From Pseudoscleropodium purum (lineage: Eukaryota; Streptophyta; Bryopsida; Hypnales; Brachytheciaceae): 64,000 bases of DNA. The notes beneath the pieces were generated by a model that worked only from the letters and a program-made list of their open reading frames with translations, had not been told where the DNA came from and did no database searches. The stretch is taken from the NCBI GenBank assembly GCA_963969395.1, contig OZ017796.1, positions 33,346,243 to 33,410,242 of the forward strand, in the 5' to 3' direction. The position numbers and the translations under genes were made by a program. Shown piece after piece: positions 12,616-23,295 of the stretch (positions are counted from its first letter, which is position 1; the number at the start of each line of letters is the position of its first letter).

Positions 12616-14855
12616 TAGCTACAGAAAGAATACAATAAATCCTTGTCGCAAACGATTCTCTCAAGGGCGAGAAACATTTCAATTTTTTCTAACGAATGTT
12701 TCTAACAACCTCCGAAAACTCTCAACAGAGCCCCCTACGAGATCGAACAAGCGTTCCGCTAACCTCTCATAATCTATCGAACAAAAAATTTAACAAAGGA
12801 AGACACCGAATGAGAAACGCACTGACAATTCGCGAAACGAAAGAACTCACATCAGCAGCTGTGAACTGAAGCTCTGTCAAGAAAACCTAATCACAGAGAT
12901 GAGTTTGGTTTCAGCTGAAAAGAAAATGAGAACAGCAATTTGTCAGTGTTCAGAGCAGCTGAACCCCAGCTTCGCGTTTGATTGATCGACGAGAGCATAA
13001 TTCGGGAATCGGGAGTCTGCACAAGAGTGCGAAGAGTACAACAAAGATTGGCTGCATGTTTGCCCGAGTATCCTTTGCTGAAGATCCGTTGTCTTTCCAA
13101 ATGAGAGGTCAGGATATACTGAAGGAATTGATCTGATGGTGTGAACGAGGGGTACGTGTCGATGAAGAAAGGTTTGAGGGTAAAGATAGAGTGTTCAAAG
13201 AACTACCTAACGTTTGTGCAACTGGAAGGAAGAGAGGTTGCCACGTGCAGCTCGATGGAGTTCACTGCTCCAGTCCTGTGTAGGCTCACTTTGTAATTTA
13301 TTGATCACCGCCGACGGAACTTACCGACATCCTGGTTATGTTCAGCACTTGGTATCCTCGGAAACAGCAACTGAATTAGGTCAAAAAATCATGGCAGGCC
13401 TATTGTGTCATGAGTGTCTGAATATGCAACCTCTAGAAGTCCTTCCCGAACCTCCCATTTCCAAACCTCTCTCCTTCCCAGACCTGCCTTCCAGCATACT
13501 GTATATACAGGCTTCTGAGTGCTCTACCCAGAAGCTGAGAAAATTTGCTCAGCTACTGTAGCTCTTCGTAGAGATACGAATTGAAACGCCCTCACTTTTA
13601 GCGGGTTAGGAGTCGGCCATTAAGGATTAAGCTCGTCTGGGAAGCCAATCTTTGTTGGCTTAACGTTGCCATCGTGGTTTGTTCGAGCAGCTAGAATGCG
13701 TGAAGAATTTTGCAATGTGGAGGTTTAATTCTTTACCCCCTTTGTTTCGGCAATTGTGAAGGCTGTTTCAAATGCAATCTTCGGTCTGACTGGATGTTGC
13801 TCATGCGTGGAAAACCGAAGCTTGGTGCCATCTTTTTAACGTGTTCTCTCAGCTTTGGGAATGTAATTGTGTTAGCATCCGTCTGCAACTCCGAGAAGAT
13901 GGTACCCCACATCGTTTTAGAAAATCAAATGCCGAGCTTAATGTCAACTTCAAGCCTCTTGAAATACAAAGAGTTCGGGAACGAGGACAATACTTCAAAC
14001 TCCAGACTGAAAGTCCTCATTGGAAATGTATCAGATGTGCAATCTTTGATTAAAATTTCTCAAAGGCCGCTGAGGGTACTTCATTTGACACCCTGCTGCA
14101 ACCCCAAATTACACCCACATCCACATCCACATCGACGGAAGACTTTGAGTACCGGTGGCTATGATCCCCAGTTCCGATGGCTCAAATGATAGCCAGAGTC
14201 TTAAGCTCCATCTACTCCAACATCAATACGCTTCCAGAAGTCCACGACGTGCACGAACCTTAAAATTTCTAAAGAGCTGAGCCTAGAACCAAATATACAT
14301 GATCAATTTTCTTGGTATTTCGTACCAATCCCAACTGAAGGCAGTGAGTTTACAGTTACGAATAACAATTACTAAGCCATATTACAAATTATTCATAACA
14401 GAAGGACGGGATAATTGGGAACACAACCCGCTCCCCGAGCTGCCCTACTCCGACGTAATGAATTGAGACACCTCGCCAGACATTCAGATTATTTGAATTG
14501 TGCCATCACGCGGGGATTTTGCATTGTACAAGAAATACACGGTGCAGGCATACCTCGTCACCACGAAGGCTAACGAATTTGAATTTCAAGAGAGAAGCCA
14601 ACACTCAAGAAGAAAAGTACACTTACAGAAGAGGAAGAGTCAGCAGCCAAGCTGTCATGACCAGCAAAGACTCTCAACCCCAAGAGACACACAGAATCCA
14701 GACGTAGCAAATACAAAAGGAAATCCTGAAACTTCACAGTCAACAGTCAACACTGAGGCTATCACACAAAACACTCCAAAAGCACTCCAGAGGCAGCACT
14801 GCAATGCCGTGCAAATTTTGAAAGGCCAGGTTCACCAATTCTGAAATTCAAGGGC
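12616..14855. other. PHT4 5' region and spacer to agmatine deiminase 3' end
   Basis: The 5' flank of the left PHT4 gene (roughly 12.56-12.75 kb) is recognisably similar to the flank upstream of 48858 in inverted orientation. Open frames of 115 and 159 codons on the plus strand (13214-13561, 13710-14189) match no family I know and have no support. A short CACATC microsatellite lies near 14110. The stretch 14.2-14.86 kb probably holds the 3' UTR of the agmatine deiminase gene. Confidence 0.45.
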
Positions 14856-14859
14856 AAGA

Positions 14860-16950
14860 TCACCAGCCGGCTGGGTGCTGCTGCGTGATGCAGTGGATGT
14901 TGCCCGCGTTGAGCACCACCTCGCGCGAGCTCACGCCCACCACCTTGTAGTCCGGCCCGTATGCTTCCTGGATGATCTCCAGCGCGCGTTTGTCCGCGGC
15001 CGCTGCTACGCCGCCGAACTGCGGCACCACCACGCCGCCATTGGCGCAGTAGTGGTTGATGTAAGTCGACGGCAGGCGTTCGCCGGCGATGCGCGGCACG
15101 TAGCCCTTCTCCACGTACCCCTCCGCCAGCCCGCCGGCCTCCTTGAAAGTGCGGAACAGCGGTGGCGGCCGCGGCAGCTTGATCACCTCGAGCTGGCGGC
15201 CCTTGGCGTCCGTGGTGCTCGTCAGCCGTGCGTACGCGTCCTGCGACACCTCGTACTGCGGGTCGTCCTGGTCGTCCGTCCACGCCAGCAGCACCACGCC
15301 CGGACGCACGAAGCAGCAGAAGTTGTCCACGTGACCATTCACCACGCCGTCGTCGCCCATGATGCCGCGCCAGAACCAGATGATCTTCTCCAGACCCAAA
15401 TAGTCCTTCAGCACCTTCTCGATACCCGCCTTGCCGAGATGAGGGTTGCGAGACGCGTGAAGCAGACACTCCTCAGTGCACATGAGCGTCCTGCAGCAGC
15501 CCAGGCAGGCACGCATATATGAATTTGCAATGCAACGCATCGCAATGCAAATCCATCAATGCAGGCTCCACTTCTTGCAACCACCAAACTAGGAATCGTG
15601 GACTAGTATGATCCGCGGAAATTGCCAATTGTAAGGAACCCAAAGAAATCAATGAAGAGTCTATCAATCGAGCGGAACTGCGCCAGACAAGATTTATCAT
15701 TCCAATCACGAAATTACTTGGGGCCACAAGAGCTTTCTCGCAATGGACCCAATGTTGATTGCTTGCGTACCCTTGTCCGTCGGAGTGGATGGATCCGCCC
15801 TCCAGGTGGATGGGCGCCTCGAACACTTCCAGGCCGTTCATCTGCAGCAGCGCTCGACCCGCGTTGTGGTCCTTGTCCCAGCTGGGCATCATGGTGGGCA
15901 GGCCCAGCTTCTTCTTCAACAACCCGCCGTAGCAATCGTAGTCCCAGTGCACGCCCGCCACCACGCGCTTCCCCGTCGCAGGGTCGTCCTTGGAAATGCA
16001 CTGCGGCACGTACCAGTAATGTGTCATCATCCAGGAATTCCTAAGCAGGAGTCTGATTAAGTTGCATCAAAACGTACTCACCATCTCTCGTACAGAGGGC
16101 ACATGCTCAATTGCAGTTCGCGAAGCAGATAATTCACCGAAAACAAGGAATGTCAGCAAGCAGCGAAAGATCTAGCTACTGGGGTATACATGTTCTAAAC
16201 TGGATAGCTCACCGAGGGTCCCCAATCGCGCGTCCAGCCGTCCTCAATTTCCAGCTCCACCACGGTGACGTTGGGTGCGTCCTTGAGATATTCGCGCGCC
16301 ACTTCCGCCGGCTGCAAACAAGCAAGCGCAGTTGTGAACGCTCAAATAATGATCGAATTGTACTCGTAATGCGATGGAATTCACGGAAATAAATATAATT
16401 GCAGCTGCTGCTGGTGGTGAGCCCATGTGCAGGATAATCATCAACTTAAGTTCATGAAGAATATTCAGAGTTGAATGCAGCGGCGGTAACGAATTTTTTT
16501 TCTCACCTCGCCCGGGTGCGCAAACATGGTGAGCGGCTCGAATTGCGAGATGGCTTTGGCGATGGCGGCGTACTGTGCCTGCGCCGGCTTGGCATTGTCC
16601 CTCCACAAATTCCCGTCGTACGGCCATCCCATCCAGCACCCCGCGTGCTTCTCGAATTCCCCTGCACACCACGGCACCACCGCCATGCGGCCATTGCCAA
16701 CCCACTGTCAGCCAGCGACCACGTACACCAAGGCCGATCAGGCCAATATATGTTTCTCACCACAGGATTTGCAGACTAACAAAATCCACCAGTATGGGAA
16801 CTATTACGTCGAATTATTTTAGACACAAGTGCAAATTCGTCGAATGTCAGCAACCGCTGGCACGGAAATTAGGTTTCTCTCCAACGGTCATTACGTACCA
16901 GGCATAGTGTACCCCAGCTCCTTGGGAGTTGGCTTCGAAGTCGACGCCAT
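14860..16950 (-). CDS. AIH: Agmatine deiminase (agmatine iminohydrolase), 5 exons
   Basis: Converts agmatine to N-carbamoylputrescine and ammonia in the arginine-decarboxylase route to putrescine. Exons: 16950-16899, 16661-16507, 16311-16213, 16000-15771, 15490-14860. The total is 1,167 nt (388 aa), close to the usual plant length. Motifs in order: CWMGWP (26-31), RDWGP (97-101), GGSIHSDGQG (170-179), NGHVDN (230-235, catalytic-type His232 and Asp234) and GNIHCITQQ with nucleophile Cys379. The family usually has RD[TS]GP, so RDWGP is a variant. The exon 4 acceptor was chosen at 16001 because it alone keeps the reading frame; the tract before it is pyrimidine-poor. Exons are GC-rich with many GCG, CGC and GTG codons, unlike both PHT4 genes. 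The start gives MASTSKPTPKELGYTMPGEF. No counterpart was found in the right half of the palindrome. Confidence 0.92.
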
Positions 16951-18180
16951 GGCCGCGCAGACAGTCTATTCTGTACACGCCATTCACCATTCACCCATTC
17001 CACCCCCAATCAGCACATACTTCATCCCAAACATTCTACAAATAATACCCAACACCACGCACAGAAAATTCATTCTTGCGTAGACCAGCACGAAAGCAAG
17101 GCTAGCAACATCAAGAATTACAAGGATCGCATCATCCTCTGGCATGGGCACCCACCCGTACCAGCGAAGCTCGAAGAAAGCGGACTGCAATTGAAGGCCC
17201 TGCAGCAGAGAAGTCTATCCTGCCACAGAATTAGAGCACTGAGGGAAGTACGTCGATCCAGAAGGAATTGAGGCGCAAGCTTTGAAGTTTGCACAACAAG
17301 TCCCCCACTTTATACTGGCCCTGAATTGCAAAAATAATCCTTAGCAAAACCTCGGGCCCCCCATCGACCGACGCCGTTGCAGTTTCGGCATCTACTGTAG
17401 TAACTTGTCGCCTTGAAACTCGGACTCAGAATTCTTATTAACCTCCAATCCACGAGGATGCTAACTTCCGGAGTCAACAAACGAATCACGAATCTGGAAT
17501 CTGGAATCAGCACCTGAATCAGCACTTTGCACTTGAGCCTCTCATGAGAGTGCCGGCGTAAGATGGAACTCCAGTATTACAGCTGAGCAAGTTAAAATAA
17601 TATTCTTCAGTACAGAGTGAATGTACGTGTGACTCGCAAAGAATGACAGCAGGAGAATGCTGCTCTGCAACCTAAGTTACTCGGAGGGCGTGGCTCGTAA
17701 TCTTGCTAACATACTTATCTCTTGTTAGTTTGGGTTTCTGTAAGGGAGGTATTATACTCACGCCCCCACACTGATTTGTCGTAATCAGTTAGTGAGGGTG
17801 GAAATTAGTATCACCTACGAAAGTAGTGACACTTCATTTTTTATTGCTGAGAAAATGGGTACTGTACTGTACAGTGATATTTCAACCTACACTAAATCAA
17901 ATTAGTGTCAAACGCACCACCAGCTAGGACAAATCAGCGGGGTAAGTTAATTCCGTTGGAGCTCCGTCCAGTCCGTCCAGTTGCTGGAGCCCGCCTTGGG
18001 CAGGACGGACGGAGTGTCAACTCCGAAGAAGATTTGCCTCGGTAATATCCCACACCGTGGCCACTACAGTACTGTGCTAGCCATAGAAAGCCAATCTGAT
18101 CATTCGAGCTCCTGGAGTCTCTAGCACCAGGAAGTGTGACTCTTTTTCATCAACTGTCAGTTTAGGATGATTTATTCTTG
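16951..18180. other. 5' flank of agmatine deiminase and start of palindrome arm
   Basis: No gene seen. The stretch 17560-17706 matches 45400-45482 plus 46273-46345 in inverted orientation, for example the shared 18-mer TGAAGAATATTATTTTAA. This is the outermost clear palindrome marker on the left. Several short GTACTGTAC-type palindromes occur near 17860, 18065 and 18470. Confidence 0.6.
17962..18014. repeat. GC-rich imperfect hairpin
   Basis: CTCCGTCCAGTCCGTCC (17962-17978) can pair with GGACGGACGGAG (18003-18014) around a loop of about 24 bases. The GTCCGT wording resembles the interior of the two hAT-type elements in this window, so it may be a remnant of one. Confidence 0.45.
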
Positions 18181-18436
18181 ATTGCAACCAGCACGTGCCT
18201 GTATATGGGTCATGCCTTTGCTTTTCAGTTGCGGAGGCCAAACTAATAAGTTACCGGCATACCGGGATATTAGCTTCTCATGCCCCGGTTCTCTGTTTGC
18301 GATGTATGGTTCACTGAGATGGGTTCGCACAGACTTCAGTGAGTGCGTGGTCGCCAGTTCAGGTAATTGCTCAATTGGATGTTTCAGTCTCCAAGGTTCT
18401 CAATGGTTACACCAGGAATTTGATTAGCTGGTACGG
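18180..18436. repeat. Palindrome arm, left, outer diverged part
   Basis: Inverted homologue of 41238-41480 at roughly 70-80 percent by eye, with small indels. Shared landmarks are GATGTATGGT, GGTAATTGC followed by GATGTTT, and TTACA..AGGA. It proves that the palindrome continues outside the near-identical tract, so 18437 is not the end of an inserted element. Confidence 0.65.
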
Positions 18437-20997
18437 ACGCTCCAGGAGGGTCCTTGCGCCCCTCAGTACAGTACAGTAGCTTTGGACTCAAATTACCTCC
18501 TGGAAGAATGCAGGTCATGCAGCAGCTCGCCCCCTTTGCCCTGGCTTCGAGTTCCTCGATGCGGGATTTTTGTCCAGTTGCAAACTTCTTGCATTGGGGA
18601 GGGACAGCTTCTCCTCCTTCTCTGGCTCCACACACTATCTCCCACCTCCGGAGAGCAGCGAACCCTCCACAAAAAGCTTCATAAATTAATTGCCACTTCC
18701 CAGCCTTTCTTGAAGAGGGATTTTTGTCCAGTAGTAATTTCTCGGGGCGGGATTTTCGTCCAGTTGTAAAGTCCTTGCCTTGGGGCGGGATAATGATAAG
18801 GTTCCCCTCCGCGGCCGCCCTGTCCCGGGGCACCAGCCATGCCTGCCTGCGTCTATTATTTTGCACTAATAACTGGGCCTTTCTTGATGCGGGAGATTTG
18901 TCCGTTCCCCGTTCACCTCAATTACCCACCACAGCAACACCTCGATGCGGGATACACACTCACTCGCATGAGCTACATAGTGCCGTGGACATGCGGAGAA
19001 GGAGTTGGCTGCTTTGGACTTGAATTGGAAACCCACTTTAAATTTAATTTGGCAGCCACGCCGCACCATGACTTTCAGAAGCAGCTCAAGTGGAGATCCA
19101 GGGGTGCCCCAGCAGCAGAGGTCTTGGGGCGGGATACGGTGCTCTTCCATGCATGGTGTCACCAATTACGGCCATGGAAGCTCCGCTGGAGTGATGCGAT
19201 AAGCTCGAAATCCCGCATCGAGGTCAGCTTCAGCTAGTCAGATGAGGTACAAGTAAGCTAACATTTGCGGAAGCGGTGTGTTCAAAATCCCCCCATCAAG
19301 AAATGGCCTCAAATTTATAATATTATGTCACAGCCTGAGTGCAAATGCAACACTTGGAAAAAAAGGGCTTGGCATGGGCAAGCTTGATGAAGTAAGTAGG
19401 ATATGGCCAAGATAACTAGCTTCTGCTTCTGCTTGACAAGATACCTTATTTTCGTGGCAAATAGCCCGCATTTTAGTTACATGTACTATATCTTGCTATT
19501 AAAGTTGGCATCATTAATTCAATGGAAGAAAAAAAAAATCAAGAGTTGAACTTTTTTGGAAATTAATATTAGAGGGGGTTGGAAAATAAAATGAATTATA
19601 GTTGCAAATGCCTGAATATCAAAAAAATGAACCAAACAATGAAATTCAAGTTACCTAATATTGAAAATCTAATAGTTTAATTTTTCATTGTAGTGTGACA
19701 TGCACCATCACAATAATATCAAGATGTTTTTGATTGGTGATATGAAGGACTAACTTCATTGATATGTTATGTGTGTAAGAGGGATGGAGAAGTCTTTCTT
19801 ACAGTGAAGTTCATAGTTCTTCATCAATCCTCAAAGGTTATGAGATACTTGAAAAAAGGTGGGAGATCAACAAAAAAAACCAAAGGATTGTATTCACAAC
19901 GGAACTTCAAACCTCATTTCAACATCATAAATCAACATTTTTCAAAATGTGATCCACTAAAAAAATGTATGAAATCAAGTTAAGTTTTACCTACAAAAAT
20001 TTGTTTGTAATTTGGAGTCTCTAGTTATAGAAAATTATGGAGGTTTGAAGTTGAATTGTGAAAAACAACAGTTGCAATATCTTGACTTAACCATTAGCAA
20101 TTGAACTCTTCCATGTCTTAATCTACATATCCCGCATAGATCATTGCACCTTCTACCTCTCCAATTCTATTAACACAATTTGCCTCCTCTCAACAAATCA
20201 AACAATTTGGTGGCTAACCTTGTAAAGATATGTAGGATATAGATAGTCAAAGTAGCCACGTACAAGGCACCAAAATTTTGAAAAATAAAAAATTGAGAGT
20301 TTTATTAAGTTTGAAAGAGTGTACTGCACCATTTTTTTTCCAACTTTAATTAATATTCAGCATGAAATATTGACCCTAATAGCCAAGTATGATTTCCAAT
20401 TTGAAGATTCAATGTGCATCATGATGTGTACTTACAACAAGGTCAATAGACATTACTAGATAGAAACTATGCGTAGGTAGTTTTGACTTAGCATAAATAA
20501 TGGAAAGTCTCTCCAAATATCTTGAAACTTTGCTACAATATAATTCAATTAGTCAAATACTAGCATATAAATTTTCATCTTGATTTAAGATATTGTTCAA
20601 CTTTGGTGAACATTTTTTCACTATTAACTTTCTAAGATAAATTCAAAACTAGCATAGGTAAGGTCAAGCCATGCATAATCAATCACTTAAGCAATTCTCA
20701 ACATGATCTAGAGTAGTACAAGGCAAAGCATATATTTTCCTATGTACAAATATAGAAATAATGGGGATTACAGAATAATTGGTAATTTTATTGCTTGAAA
20801 TCAATTTTAATGAATTTTCAAAGGCATAAAGTGCTCCGGACCTAAAACCAATGTCTAGAGTCTTTCAATTCTAATCATTCAGGAATTACTTTTCTAGGCT
20901 CATTACTTCCTTCTTTTTTATTCACTATTTTGGGACATGTATCATAAACTTATTGGTGCCAGCTTTCAAAAGAAAATAAAGATGTATTATAAGCTAC
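18437..20997. repeat. Palindrome arm, left, near-identical 2,561-bp tract
   Basis: Every position i in this tract pairs with position 59674-i in 38677-41237. I found one substitution (18600 A against the complement of 41074) and no indel, even across homopolymer runs. The first 800 bases are GC-richer and carry repeated GCGGGAT motifs; the rest is AT-rich. Open frames here are mirrored in the other arm only because the DNA is copied; none resembles a known protein. Identity falls abruptly at both ends. Confidence 0.9.
18555..19222. repeat. Cluster of GCGGGAT motifs in the left tract
   Basis: The phrases CTCGATGCGGGAT and TTGGGGCGGGAT occur about eight to nine times in 670 bases, near 18557, 18745, 18783, 18888, 18945, 19128 and, on the minus strand, 19210. 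Some are followed by TTTTTGTCCAGTTG. They read as degenerate units of a dispersed repeat. The mirror cluster lies at about 40452-41119. Confidence 0.6.
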
Positions 20998-21235
20998 GGT
21001 TGAAAATCTGTTATAGCCTTGGTTGGAGATAATTTCACCCTATAAGTTGGATATGGATCCCTAGTTAGGAATGGTGATCCTACCATAGCTTTGATAAAAA
21101 AAAATAATCAAAGGCTTTCAAATATTTCAAACTTATTTTCAATGTAGATAATTCAAGTTTTGAATACTCACATGTCAATTTTCACTTCAATCAAAGATAT
21201 TGGTCAACTTTGGTAGACATTTTTCCCTATTCATT

Positions 21236-22328
21236 CTCAACAAGAGGAAGGGGTGTTTTAACTCCTAAATGATTTTGACTATGTTTTCACCAAAATTGCT
21301 TCTAAACTGCCATTTCTAGTACATATACCAAAATTTTGTAAAAAAAAACATTTTTAGACACATGTAACACTAGGATCTTGTAGTAATCTTGTTTGAAAAC
21401 ATGTGAAAACAATTTCAAAAATTTTCACCGTGTAGATTACAAGATATTAGCATTTGAAGTGACAAATTTCCTCTTTTGGCTATACAAAAATCTAGGCAAT
21501 TACACTTCAGAAGGTCACATTTGTATGAAAAATGTCCAAAATGGTTGCAACTCTTTGGATTCATTTTTGGAGTCAAGTTGGCTACATGCTTGAAATTTTT
21601 TAGATCAATCGGAATCATACAACATACAAAAAAAGGAGTAGAGAATGATTCAAAATACTAAATTGTTAACAATTTATTTATAGAATTAAAAAATTTCAAT
21701 CACAATGGTTGTAATGTTGTAATAAATAATCTACACTCAATAATTTTATTTTATTCCAAAAATATTGAAAATTGAGTTAAATAATGAACTTCAAAGTTTG
21801 TCTTAAAGTAGAAATTCAATAACAAACTGCAAACTCCCACAAACTAAAATTCCTTATAACTTTTGACTCATTGATCAAAATAGAATTTTTCAAATCTTTT
21901 CAAGTATACATAAATTCAGAGAATCAATTTATAATTTTAATTTCTTAAAAAAATGATTTTTAAAGAAGCTTTCTTGTTGCCTAGACTGCCCATTGAGTAA
22001 TGAAAAGTATATATCACACAATAACTTTTAATTTATTTTTAACCACATAATAATTTTTTTTTAATCCATTTGTGGTGAGGTGCCCAAATTTTCTATGTTG
22101 CTAAAAAATGCAGTTTGGGCGTTTAGGGATTAAGTGAGTTTTTAAGTATAATCCTAGACATAAGATTATAAATAATGACCTTTAATGAGAATTTTTGCAA
22201 AATTTTACTTAAAACACATGTATTTCTAGTAAATTTTTGCTAAAATCTCCTTAAAGGTCATTACTTATAATCTTATGTTTAGGACTATATTTAAAAATTC
22301 ACTTAAAATATCCCTTTTTCTTGTAGTG
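21236..22328. mobile_element. Degenerate CACTA-type element (non-autonomous), about 1.1 kb
   Basis: The right end is TTTTTCTTGTAGTG, which reads inward as CACTACAAGAAAAAGGGATA, the classic CACTA (En/Spm) terminus. The left end, starting CTCAACAAGAGGAAGGGG, matches it at about 20 of 26 positions. The right arm at 38460-38490 lacks the element and reads straight through, so it is an insertion in the left arm. A clean 3-bp target duplication is no longer visible. Near its right end, 22127-22210 and 22222-22306 form an internal inverted repeat. No transposase frame is present. Confidence 0.65.
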
Positions 22329-23295
22329 ACTTTTTGCCAAATCATAGATTCTACACTACAATTGCATTTTGTACATGATTTGTAGGTTCCAAGTCCATTA
22401 AATCAAGTTTTGATACAAGATGTTCTAAAAGTGTGTTAAAAAAATACCCTCCAAATTCTATAGCTATATTACAAAAACTCCCTATTACACCCTTTTGGTT
22501 TGCCTTGGATTTCAAATGTTTTTACTTTGACACCTCATATCTCCATTTTCATAAGAAATCTAGATACATGGAAAAGTTAGTATTATAATATATAAAACAT
22601 TCAAAAATTTACAACCAAAGTATGGACTTCATTCAAGATTTTATCCAAATACAAACCCAAAACTCTTCACATCAATGCTTTTTCCACTAATAAAACATCA
22701 TCAAACATACAACCTTGCATACAACTTAGAACTTCAAGTGCATCATCCACCTCAAAAACACCAAAAAAACAAGAAAGAGAGAGAGAGACAAGGACTAGCC
22801 TTTCCTTCTAAGCATTCAAGTCCAACCTTAGGTACTTAGCTACTAACTATCCCTACCTTCTCTAACTTTTATACCAACTACTAATGAACCAATTATCAAC
22901 CAACAACTAATAAGACCTCTTAATAGTATACACACTTTAAAAAGAAAAAAATGCCTACTTCAACTAGTAGATGGGCCACATCACAACACCACATGTAAGT
23001 GAATGTTCAATTCTCTCTATATGTATATTGATTCTTTGTCAAGCACCATGTGCTCTAACAATTGTGAACTCCAAAATCAATGAAATTTTTTGCAGAATAG
23101 TAGAACACCTTTACATTCATTGGTGCACCTTTATTTTTGAAAGTTTTATCTCATTCATTGAATTAGTTGTTATTGATTGAATTGGGGCACCTTTTTTAAT
23201 CTAAATTTCCATCTTTCATCATTAATATATAGTTTCTACAAACATGACAATCCTAAAAAAATACCATTGATGATTACAAAAATTTTATAGGAAAC

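Noticed and set aside
14875..15522. 215-codon plus-strand open frame antisense to agmatine deiminase
   Set aside because: It is a shadow of the GC-rich last exon on the opposite strand; no family resemblance.
18384..18866. 160-codon minus-strand frame (mirrored as 143 codons at 40808-41239) as a conserved gene pair
   Set aside because: Identity of the two frames is explained by the near-identical DNA tract. All frames on both strands are equally conserved, and the peptide only mirrors the GCGGGAT DNA repeat.
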